A DNA stretch of 11,956 bases from assembly GCA_937958785.1 (NCBI GenBank), contig CALGMY010000151.1, forward strand, positions 1 to 11,956, written 5' to 3'. This DNA is from an uncultured Gammaproteobacteria bacterium (GTDB lineage: Bacteria > Pseudomonadota > Gammaproteobacteria > Steroidobacterales > GCA-2729495). Position numbers and translations under genes: made by a program. The notes under the pieces were generated by a model. The model was given only the letters and a program-made list of their open reading frames with translations. It made no database searches and was not told where the DNA came from. The first letter of the stretch is position 1. Each line of letters starts with the position of its first letter. Positions 1 through 8,153 of the stretch are shown here, piece by piece.

Positions 1-214
1 AGTCGTCGGCCCGCTGGATGCCCGAGGCCTCGATCTGGGCCGCGGAGAAGGCCGGGACCGAACCCGGTACGTCCTGGATCGACTCCGACCGTTGCCGGAC
101 CGTGACGATGATCTCGTCGATGGCCAGCGCGGGTTGCCCGGCCAGTACCGTCAACGCGAGCGGCGCGAGCACCTGGCTCGCCCGCAGTATGGTCCGCGTC
201 TTTGTGCTCGACAT
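1..214 (-). CDS. TonB-dependent outer-membrane receptor, N-terminal part (runs off left edge)
   Basis: The visible 71 residues read from an ATG at 214-212. An AAGGAG ribosome-binding site lies at 229-224, nine bases upstream of it. Residues 1-31 look like a Sec signal peptide: basic start (SSTKTRTILR), hydrophobic core (VLAPLALTVLAG) and an ALA-type cleavage site. The mature start IDEIIVTVRQRSESIQDVP is the TonB-box and early plug signature of TonB-dependent receptors (compare the common EEIIVTARKRxExLQDVP). It is followed by AFSAAQIEASGIQ, the usual start of the plug domain. Such receptors bring large ligands such as siderophores, cobalamin or glycans across the outer membrane using TonB energy. 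The ligand cannot be told from this fragment. The barrel and 3' end lie outside the window. It is divergent from the SDR gene at 436. Confidence 0.9.
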   Translation of the reverse strand, partial: MSSTKTRTILRASQVLAPLALTVLAGQPALAIDEIIVTVRQRSESIQDVPGSVPAFSAAQIEASGIQRADD

Positions 215-223
215 GATTGAGAA

Positions 224-229
224 CTCCTT
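224..229 (-). promoter_or_regulatory. Ribosome-binding site of the TonB-dependent receptor
   Basis: AAGGAG read on the minus strand, nine bases before the ATG at 214-212. It is one of the few near-consensus Shine-Dalgarno sequences in this window and it fixes the receptor start. Confidence 0.7.
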
Positions 230-370
230 GTCCCCTGGAGGAATGCAGCCCCGGCCAACCCCATAGTGGCAGCGAGGTCAAGCCGCGAAACTAATGCGTT
301 CATGTACTTCAGTCAATTCGTGGCGCCGGAGCGACAGGATCGCCGACCGCCCGCCGAACCGCGGCCCGCA

Positions 371-400
371 TGGACAGCCCGGCCGGCCATCCCCTAAAGT
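371..400 (+). promoter_or_regulatory. Predicted sigma-70 promoter for the SDR-glnS pair
   Basis: TGGACA (371-376, five of six matches to TTGACA) is followed after 18 bases by TAAAGT (395-400, four of six matches to TATAAT). Transcription would start near 407, about 30 bases before the SDR ATG at 436. This position also argues against the in-frame ATG at 370 as the gene start, because it would lie upstream of the transcript. The rest of the 215-435 intergenic region shows no convincing second promoter for the leftward receptor. The match is by eye and could be chance. Confidence 0.45.
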
Positions 401-435
401 CGCGGGTTCCGCCCCGCACCCCCAGGAACGAGCCC

Positions 436-1254
436 ATGCAGACCATCCTCATCACCGGCAGCACCCGGGGCATCGGCAAGGGCCTTGCCCTGGAGTTCCT
501 GAAGATGGGGCACCAGGTGGTCGTCACCGGGCGCACGGAGGCCGCCGTGGCCGCCGCCCTGGCCGACCTCGGCCACCCGGACCGGGTGCTCGGGGTCACC
601 TGCGACGTGCGCCGGGCGGACTCGAACCAGGCAGCCTGGGATGCCGGCGTCGCCCGCTTCGGCACCATCGACGTGTGGATCAACAACGCCGCCGTGGCCA
701 CCGACCGGGTGGCCCTCGCGGACCTGCCGCCCGACCAGGTCCAGGCGACGGTGGACACCAACCTGCTGGGGACCCTCTACGGCTGCCAGGTCGCGATCCG
801 GGGCATGCGGGCCCAGCCGGGCGGGGGCAAGGTTTATACCTTCGAGGGCTTCGGCAGCGACGACATGGCGAGCGTGGGCCTCGCCGTGTACGGCTCCACC
901 AAGCGCGCCCTGAGGTACCTGACCAAGGCCCTGGCCAAGGAGTGCGAGGGCACGAAGGTCATCGTCGGCACACTGAGCCCCGGTATCGTCGCCACGGACC
1001 TGCTGCTCTACAGTTCGAAGGGCCGGGACCCGGCCGAATGGGCGAAGTCCCGCCGCATGCTGAACATCCTCGGCGATACGGTCGAAACCGTCACTCCGTT
1101 CCTCGCCCGGGGCGCGCTGGCCAACGAGAAGCAGAACGGGCGCGTGGCCTGGCTGACGCCGGCGAAGGCCGCCGGGCGCTTCGCCACCTCCCTGTTCCGC
1201 CAGCGCGACATCCTGTCGGAACTCGAGGCCCGGCCGAACCTGACGGTCCGCTGA
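436..1254 (+). CDS. Short-chain dehydrogenase/reductase, NYC1/NOL (chlorophyll b reductase)-like
   Basis: The 272-residue cytoplasmic protein has a classical SDR Rossmann fold for NAD(P)H-dependent oxidoreduction. Visible motifs are TGSTRGIG (residues 7-14, cofactor glycines), NNAA (83-86), YGSTK (152-156, catalytic Tyr152 and Lys156) and LSPGIVATDLL (180-190). The segment before the tyrosine, EGFGSDDMASVGLAVYGSTK, lacks the usual SS-x-G at -13. Instead it has a Ser at -11 (Ser141) in a (D/E)G-x-GS context. From memory this matches the plant chlorophyll b reductases NYC1/NOL (DGAGSGG...AVYGSTK), as does the following TDLLL. The substrate here is unknown and need not be chlorophyll. The ATG at 436 is chosen because it puts TILITG at the N-terminus as in the family and has AGGA at 424-427, eight bases upstream. 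The stop is 14 bases before glnS, so co-transcription is likely. Confidence 0.88.
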   Translation: MQTILITGSTRGIGKGLALEFLKMGHQVVVTGRTEAAVAAALADLGHPDRVLGVTCDVRRADSNQAAWDAGVARFGTIDVWINNAAVATDRVALADLPPDQVQATVDTNLLGTLYGCQVAIRGMRAQPGGGKVYTFEGFGSDDMASVGLAVYGSTKRALRYLTKALAKECEGTKVIVGTLSPGIVATDLLLYSSKGRDPAEWAKSRRMLNILGDTVETVTPFLARGALANEKQNGRVAWLTPAKAAGRFATSLFRQRDILSELEARPNLTVR

Positions 1255-1268
1255 GGGCTCCGCCGACC

Positions 1269-2954
<1,686 letters not shown>

Positions 2955-2956
2955 AA

Positions 2957-3003
2957 TTGGGGACATGCCTAATTTGGCAGCGCCAAATTAGGCATGTCCC
3001 CAA
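2957..3003. repeat. Perfect palindrome, 22-bp arms with a 3-base loop; likely bidirectional terminator or REP-like element
   Basis: The left arm at 2957-2978 (TTGGGGACATGCC...) is exactly complementary to the right arm at 2982-3003, with loop AGC at 2979-2981. It starts two bases after the glnS stop and lies just beyond the 3' end of the convergent SAM hydrolase gene, so it can end or protect transcripts from both sides. There is no T-run after either arm, so it is not a textbook intrinsic terminator. The A/T-richer interior (TAATTTGGC) differs from the flanking GC-rich genes, which suggests an inserted element. TTGGGGACA-type palindromes recur between genes in many gammaproteobacteria (from memory); a copy-number count would decide. 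Confidence 0.85.
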
Positions 3004-3022
3004 CTACCTGTCCCCAACTACC
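2995..3022. repeat. Two tandem copies of a 14-bp unit overlapping the palindrome
   Basis: TGTCCCCAACTACC occurs at 2995-3008 and again, without change, at 3009-3022. The first copy overlaps the right arm of the palindrome. The 9-mer TTGGGGACA therefore occurs three times: once forward at 2957-2965 and twice in reverse at 2995-3003 and 3009-3017. Bases 3018-3020 of the second copy form the TAG stop codon of the minus-strand SAM hydrolase gene. Confidence 0.85.
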
Positions 3023-3809
3023 GGGTGGCGTTGAGGACGCGGACGGGCGCGCCGCGGCCGAGGCCCAGCGCCTCGGCGGCGCTGCCCTCGGCCCGCGCGA
3101 TTTCCAGCACGCCGAACGAGTTGACGAGCGCCAGCAGCTCGCCGGGCGGCGCGTCGCCGTAGGTGCGGCGCAGGGCGAGGCGTTTCCCGCCCGCCAGCAC
3201 CTCGGCCTTGCGGAAGCCTGCGATCAGCGGGCCGTCGATGTTCGTGATCAGGTTGCCGAAGTTGTCGAGGGCGACGACCGTGCCCCGCACCTCGTGGGGG
3301 CCGGCCTCGGGTTCGTCCTGCAGGGACGGGATCAGCTCGCCGGCGGGTGGGCCGATATCCCCGACCTGCACCCGGCCGGCGGCGAGTTCCGCGGCCAGCG
3401 GCGCGAAGAGGTCCCGGCCGTGGAAGGTGCTGCTCGGGCTCGGCCAACCCTGCTGCTGGCGCCAGGACTCGCTGAGGCGATGGCACCGGGCCGGCGTCCC
3501 GCCCAGCACCGGGGTCAGCAGCCCGTTGTCCGGGCCCAGGAAGACGTGCCCGTCGTGGGCCGCCGCGATGATGCTGCGGGCCGTCCCGACCCCCGGGTCC
3601 ACCACCGCCACGTGCACCGTGCCCGGCGGGAAGTAGCGGTACGAACGGGCCAGCCAGAAGCCCGCCTCGATGGGCCAGTGCACCGGAATCTCGTGGGTCA
3701 GGTCCACGATCCGGGCCTCGGGGCAGCGGGCGAGGATCGCGCCCTTCATGACCCCCACGAAGGGGCCCTTCAGGCCGAAGTCGGTGGTCAGGGTGATGAT
3801 CGCCGGCAT
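3018..3809 (-). CDS. SAM hydroxide adenosyltransferase (SAM hydrolase, DUF62 family)
   Basis: The 263-residue protein matches the family that splits S-adenosylmethionine into adenosine and methionine using water or hydroxide. This family is related to the fluorinase and chlorinase SalL. Visible signatures are LTTDFG (7-12), GPFVGVMKGAI (15-25), DLTHEIP (36-42), VVDPGVGTARS (69-79), FLGPDNGLLTPVL (90-102), FHGRDLFAPLAAEL (129-142) and NLITNIDGP. Asp71, Arg78 and His130 have the same spacing as the Asp-Arg-His triad reported for the hydrolase branch (D68/R75/H127 numbering in the archaeal protein), so hydrolysis is more likely than halogenation. The ATG at 3809-3807 starts directly before the family-typical ITLTTDFG; its ribosome-binding site is weak. 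It lies 28 bases after the RND pump stop on the same strand, separated by a REP, so it may share that transcript. Its role in the cell is not established for this context. Confidence 0.92.
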   Translation of the reverse strand: MPAIITLTTDFGLKGPFVGVMKGAILARCPEARIVDLTHEIPVHWPIEAGFWLARSYRYFPPGTVHVAVVDPGVGTARSIIAAAHDGHVFLGPDNGLLTPVLGGTPARCHRLSESWRQQQGWPSPSSTFHGRDLFAPLAAELAAGRVQVGDIGPPAGELIPSLQDEPEAGPHEVRGTVVALDNFGNLITNIDGPLIAGFRKAEVLAGGKRLALRRTYGDAPPGELLALVNSFGVLEIARAEGSAAEALGLGRGAPVRVLNATR

Positions 3810-3825
3810 GGCGGGAGCATAGCCT

Positions 3826-3879
3826 GTAGGAGCGCCTTCAGGCGCGATCGGCCGGGGTCGCGCCTAAAGGCGCTCCTAC
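3826..3879. repeat. REP-like palindrome (GTAGGAGCGCC type) between the pump and SAM hydrolase genes
   Basis: The left arm GTAGGAGCGCCTTCAGGCGC starts at 3826. It pairs with the right arm ending at 3879, which reads GTAGGAGCGCCTTTAGGCGC on the other strand. The arms are about 22 bases with only minor differences, around a spacer of about nine bases. The 5' GTAGGAGC head and the shape are those of repetitive extragenic palindromes abundant in Pseudomonas, Xanthomonas and relatives (known from the literature). In an operon such a structure often stabilises the upstream message or lowers downstream expression. Bases 3838-3840 provide the stop codon of the RND pump gene. Confidence 0.85.
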
Positions 3880-6800
3880 GGGCGCGAGGCGCCGCTTCGC
3901 GAACCAGGCGCCGACCCGGGCTTCGATCATCAGGATGCTGGGCGTCAGGACCAGGGTGAGGATCGAGGCGAAGATCAGCCCGCCGATGATCACGGTGGCC
4001 ATCTCCGCCCACCACTGGCCGCTGGGGCCGCCGACGAACACCGCCCGGTCCAGGATGTCGATGTTGATCTTGAGGGCCATGGGCAGCAGCCCGAGGATCA
4101 TGACGACCTTGGTCAGCAGCACCGGCCGCAGGCGCTGGGCAGCGGTGCGCAGCACGGCCTCCCGGGCCGCCATGCCGGCCTCCCGGAGCTTGTTGTAGGT
4201 GTCGATCAGCACGATGTTGTTGTTCACGATGATGCCCGCGAGCGCAATGGTGCCGATGCCGCAGTTCACCAGGCTGAAGGGGCGGCCGGTGACCATGAGG
4301 CCGAGCAACACGCCGCCGGTCGAGAACACCACGGCCGTCAGCACCAGCAGCGGCTGGAACAGGCTGTTGAACTCGGCGACCAGGATCAGCGCGATGAGCC
4401 CGAGGCCGATGAGGAACGCCTTGCCGAGGAAGGCCGCCGTCTCCTGCTGGTCCTTTGCGCCCCCCTTGAAGCGCAGCTCCACGGAGGGATCGAGCCCGAG
4501 GGAGGGGAGGGCGGCCCGCACCTCAGCGAGGATCGGCTCGATCTGCACCCCCTTCTCCAGGTCCGCCTGCACCAGCATCGTGCGCCGCATGTCGGTGCGC
4601 ATGATGGTGCGGGTCGCCTCGGCCGGCTGGCGGGTGACGAAGCTGCCCATGGGCACGTTGCCCGAGCGGGTCGGGATGCGCAGCGAGGCCAGCTGGTCGA
4701 GGCTGCGGTCATCCGACGGGAAGCGCACCCGGATGTCCAGTTCCTCGTCGGAGTCGTCCGGCCGGTAGGTGCCGAGCTTGATGCCGTTGGTGACCAGCTG
4801 GATGATGTTGCCGACCAGGGACACGTCCGCGCCGAACTTCGCGGCCTGGGTACGGTCGACCTCCATGCGCCACTCGATGCCGGGCAGGGGCCGGGTGTCC
4901 TCCGCGTTGATCACACCCGGGATCGTCGCGACGAAGGCCCGCAGCTTGTCCACCGCGTCGCGGAGGGCGTCGAGGGACGGGCCCGAGGCCTCGATGTTCA
5001 GCGGCTTGCCCTGGATCGGGCCGTCCTGGGGCAGGCGGGGTTCGATGACGAGGCCCGCGATGTCGGCGGTGCGCTGCCGGATCTCCGCGATGATCTCGGC
5101 GGCGGGGCGCCGCTCGCGCCAGTCGCTGAAATTGAGGCTGATCGCTCCGATCTGGTCCGGCCCCGAGCCCTTGGCGCCGGCACCGGAGGTCACGTACACG
5201 TGGCGGATGCCCTCGACGCCGTACACGCGCTCCTCCACGAGGCGCACGAGCCGGTCCTTCTCCTGGGTCGACAGGTCGCCCCGGGCCCGGATGTCGACGC
5301 TGCCCTGCTCGGGGTCTACCACGGGGAACAGGGTCACGCCGCGACCGAGGGCGCCGTAGGCGACGAACACCATGATCAGGAGCGCCGTGACGGAGCCTGC
5401 CGTGAGCCAGGGCCGGTCGATTGCCGCGGTGGCCGCCTTCAGGTACCAGCCGGTCGCCCCCCGGATCTTCCGGAGGTCGCCGGTCTCCGCCAGCATGAGC
5501 TGCTCGCGTGCCGCCGGGGTCAGGTGGCCGCTGCGCCCGAAGATCGCGCCGAGGGCCGGCACCACGAACATGGCGATCACCAGCGAGGCCGACAGCGTGT
5601 AGATGAGCACGATGGGCATGTAGCTCAGGAACTTGCCGATGATGCCCGGCCAGAACACGAGGGGCAGGAAGGCCACGATGGTCGCGGAGATCGAGGCGAA
5701 GATCGGCCAGGCCATGCGCTTGGCGGCCTCGGCATAGGCCTGCCGCCGGTCCAGCCCCTCGGCCATGCGCCGGTCGGCAAGCTCGACGACCACGATGGCG
5801 CCATCCACCACCAGGCCCACGGACATGATCAGCCCGAAGAACACGACGAGGTTCATGGACATGTCGGTCACCGCGAGCAGCACGAACGCCGCGGCGAAGG
5901 AGCCCGGGATCGAGACACCGGCGAGCAGCGCGTTCTGCAGGCCGAGGATGCCGATGAGGCAGATGATCACGAGCAGCACGGCCACGACCACGTCGTTGAC
6001 CAGCTGGTTGATGTCGGCCTGCACGCGCAGGGACTTGTCCCGGCTGTAGGTGAGCGTCAGGCCCTCGGGCCAGGTCGCCTGGGCCTCGGCGACGACCGCT
6101 TTCGCCGCCGTCACGACCTTGAGGATGTTCGAGCCGTTGCGCTGGACGACCCGGATGCCGACGGCCGGCTCCCCGTTCAGGCGGGCATAGCTCTCCGGGT
6201 CCTTGAACGTGCGACGGACCTCCGCGATGTCACGGAAGCGCACGACCTTCTCGCCGTCCACCTTCATGGGCAGGTCGAGGACGTCCTCGGGAGATTCGAT
6301 GACGCCAGGGACCTTCACCGCGAAGCGGCCTTCCTCGGACTGCAGCGCGCCCGCGGCGACGAGCCGGTTGTTGCGCTGGACGAAATTCAGGACATCGGCG
6401 GGCGAGAGGCCATAGCTCTCGAGGTTGACGGGATTGACGATGATCTCGAGGACCTCCTGGCGGATGCCGACCAGGTTCACCTCGAGCACGCCGTCGACCG
6501 CCTGGAGGCGATCCTGCAGGTCGGTGGCGATCCGGTTCATGGTCCGCTCGGGCAGCTCGCCCCCGAGGTTGATGACCAGCATCGGGTCGAAGCGGGAGAA
6601 CTTCACCTCGTTCACGGTGGGTTCCCGCGCGTCCTCGGGGAACAGTGCCTTGGCCTGGTCAACCCGCTCGCGGACCTCGGTAAGGGCGGCGTCCACATCC
6701 ACCTCGGGGCCGAACTCCAGCGTGACCGAGGCCCGGTTCTCGGTGGCGGAGCCGATCATCTCCTTCAGGCCCTCGAGGTTGCGCAGCTGCTGCTCGAGGG

Positions 6801-6999
6801 GGCGGACCAGGAGGCGCTCGGAGTCCTCGGCCGCGACGCCATCGAGCATCACCTCGACGCTGATGAAGGGGAAGTCGACGTCGGGCTGGGCTTCCTTGGG
6901 CAGGCCCCGGTAGGCGGCGGCCCCTGCGAACAGGAGCACCGCGAGGGCCACGAGCACCGCGCGGCTGCGGCTGACGCAGAGGTCGATGAGGGCGTTCAC
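3838..6999 (-). CDS. RND efflux transporter permease subunit (AcrB/MexB superfamily)
   Basis: The 1053-residue inner-membrane pump has the RND architecture and length. TM1 is at about 13-31 and the first periplasmic loop at about 32-335. TM2-6 cover about 335-485 and TM7 about 533-552. The second periplasmic loop runs to about 855, and TM8-12 cover about 858-1027. It would export drugs, solvents or metabolites with proton influx, together with the adaptor and an outer-membrane channel not present here. TM4 reads GLVVDGAIVVVEL, so only one of the two AcrB aspartates is kept (Asp399; AcrB Asp408 is Gly400). TM10 reads VNNNIVLIDTY (925-935), with Asn where AcrB has Lys940, as in a recognised RND subgroup. 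The start is GTG at 6999-6997, overlapping the adaptor TGA as GTGA, so translation is probably coupled. The last 13 residues and the stop are encoded by the REP at 3826-3879. Confidence 0.95.
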   Translation of the reverse strand: MNALIDLCVSRSRAVLVALAVLLFAGAAAYRGLPKEAQPDVDFPFISVEVMLDGVAAEDSERLLVRPLEQQLRNLEGLKEMIGSATENRASVTLEFGPEVDVDAALTEVRERVDQAKALFPEDAREPTVNEVKFSRFDPMLVINLGGELPERTMNRIATDLQDRLQAVDGVLEVNLVGIRQEVLEIIVNPVNLESYGLSPADVLNFVQRNNRLVAAGALQSEEGRFAVKVPGVIESPEDVLDLPMKVDGEKVVRFRDIAEVRRTFKDPESYARLNGEPAVGIRVVQRNGSNILKVVTAAKAVVAEAQATWPEGLTLTYSRDKSLRVQADINQLVNDVVVAVLLVIICLIGILGLQNALLAGVSIPGSFAAAFVLLAVTDMSMNLVVFFGLIMSVGLVVDGAIVVVELADRRMAEGLDRRQAYAEAAKRMAWPIFASISATIVAFLPLVFWPGIIGKFLSYMPIVLIYTLSASLVIAMFVVPALGAIFGRSGHLTPAAREQLMLAETGDLRKIRGATGWYLKAATAAIDRPWLTAGSVTALLIMVFVAYGALGRGVTLFPVVDPEQGSVDIRARGDLSTQEKDRLVRLVEERVYGVEGIRHVYVTSGAGAKGSGPDQIGAISLNFSDWRERRPAAEIIAEIRQRTADIAGLVIEPRLPQDGPIQGKPLNIEASGPSLDALRDAVDKLRAFVATIPGVINAEDTRPLPGIEWRMEVDRTQAAKFGADVSLVGNIIQLVTNGIKLGTYRPDDSDEELDIRVRFPSDDRSLDQLASLRIPTRSGNVPMGSFVTRQPAEATRTIMRTDMRRTMLVQADLEKGVQIEPILAEVRAALPSLGLDPSVELRFKGGAKDQQETAAFLGKAFLIGLGLIALILVAEFNSLFQPLLVLTAVVFSTGGVLLGLMVTGRPFSLVNCGIGTIALAGIIVNNNIVLIDTYNKLREAGMAAREAVLRTAAQRLRPVLLTKVVMILGLLPMALKINIDILDRAVFVGGPSGQWWAEMATVIIGGLIFASILTLVLTPSILMIEARVGAWFAKRRLAPVGAPLGATPADRA

Positions 7000-8032
7000 T
7001 GGACGGCGGTGGCGGGCCGTCGCTCTGCCGCGAGGGCGGTTTCCTGCTGGGCGGGAACCGCCACGACCGCCTGGCCGGGCGACACGTAGCCCTGTCCGAC
7101 GACGATGATGTTGGCCGTCCCGGGCAGGCCCGTCACCCAGACCGCGTTGGCCTCGGAGTGGGCGATCTGCACCTTGTGGAAGACCACCTGGTTGCCGTCG
7201 CTGACGGACTTGATGCCGAGGTCACCGTTGGTGTCCAGCGTGAGCAGTGACGGTGCCACGCGGTAGGCCAGCACCTCGCCACCCGGGATGCGCATCTCGG
7301 CGGTGACGCCGGCGGGCAGCGTGCCCTGCGGGCCGTGGCCTCGTTGCCGACCCGCACGAAGCCCGCGTCCTGCTCGGCGATGCTGCCGGTGACGATGAGC
7401 CGCGTGTTGTCGACGAAGGTGGCCACCGGGTCGCCGGCGCGGACGTAGTCACCGACCTCGACCGCCCGGTCCTGCAGGGCCCCGGGGAAGGGTGCGCGCA
7501 CCGTCATGTACTCAAGGTCGAGTTCGGCGCGTACGAGTTCGGCGCGGGCGGCCTCGAGCTTGGCGCGGGTCTCGGCGATCTGCGTGTCGGAGATGTAGCC
7601 CTGGGGCTTCAGCTCCTGCTGGGCAGCGAACGCCGCCTGGTGTTCATTGACGCTGGCCCGGGCCTGCTCGAGTCGCGCCTCACGATCCCGGAGGTCGAGC
7701 TTCAGCAGCGCCGATCCCGCGGGGGCCTGCTCGCCCCGGGCCACGCCGAGGGTGGTCACGCGGCCACTGGTCTCGGCCTTGATCTCCACGCTGCGGGCTG
7801 GTGCGGTGCGGCCGTACACGCTGATGAGCCGGGTCACCGGCTCGGCCTGCTGCAGGCGGGTCTGGACGCGGGCCGCCGTCCCCGCACTCGCCGCCGGTGG
7901 GGCCGCTGCCGTGGTCGATGGCGACTCGTGGGCCGGAAAGAGGACGCCCGAGAGCAGCCACAGGCCGACGAAGCCCGCGATGGCCACTGCAATGGTCCAG
8001 GGGCGGCTCGTGATGGAGTCGACAACGCGCAT
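6996..8032 (-). pseudogene. RND periplasmic adaptor (HlyD/MFP family), interrupted by a one-base frameshift
   Basis: The protein starts at ATG 8032-8030 with AAGGA six bases upstream. An N-terminal membrane anchor (about 12-32) is followed by a beta-barrel and lipoyl half (RTAPARSVEIKAETSGRV at 75-92), then a coiled-coil hairpin (about 113-175). The second lipoyl half is TVRAPFPGALQDRAVEVGDYV (177-197). Near residue 234 (about 7315-7340) the frame breaks. The downstream frame continues correctly as QGTLPAGVTAEMRIPGGEVLA and ends at 6998-6996. The total of 1037 bases is one short of 346 codons, so restoring one base gives a normal protein of about 345 residues. A true mutation would remove the membrane-proximal part and uncouple pump translation. 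A sequencing or assembly slip in the GC-rich run is equally possible. It is the partner of the adjacent RND pump. Confidence 0.85.
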
Positions 8033-8104
8033 GCACAGTCCTTTGATTTCTGCGGGGAACGATACTCCGCCGCCCGCGCCGAAGGGTCCTCGTGCCGCAC
8101 CTGC

Positions 8105-8137
8105 TTTGTAACTTTTTGTAACCGCGGGGCCTATACT
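8105..8137 (+). promoter_or_regulatory. Promoter with a direct-repeat operator (GTAAC-N5-GTAAC) upstream of a TATACT -10 box
   Basis: TTTGTAAC is repeated exactly at 8105-8112 and 8115-8122, one helical turn (10 bp) apart. The core GTAAC-TTTTT-GTAAC is close to the GTAAA-N5-GTAAA box of CpxR and has the spacing used by OmpR/PhoB-family response regulators. TATACT at 8132-8137 begins nine bases after the second half-site. There is no good -35 hexamer, which is the arrangement of activator-dependent promoters such as PhoP targets. It reads toward the TonB-like gene at 8154 and lies about 75 bases upstream of the divergent efflux operon, so it could control both. The regulator itself is not in the window. 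Confidence 0.5.
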
Positions 8138-8153
8138 CGCTGCGGGGGTGGAT

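Noticed and set aside
370..435. Earlier ATG (370) for the SDR
   Set aside because: It adds residues before the family-typical N-terminus, has no ribosome-binding site, and lies at the predicted -35 box.
294..1268. Upstream in-frame extension of glnS giving an 886-residue protein
   Set aside because: The extension overlaps the SDR gene in another frame and is low-complexity Arg/Pro/Gly sequence. GlnRS homology starts at the ATG at 1269.
5200..7089. Long 629-codon open frame antisense to the RND pump
   Set aside because: The His/Asp/Glu/Arg-rich composition is typical of the antisense frame of a GC-rich gene; the pump on the other strand is unmistakable.
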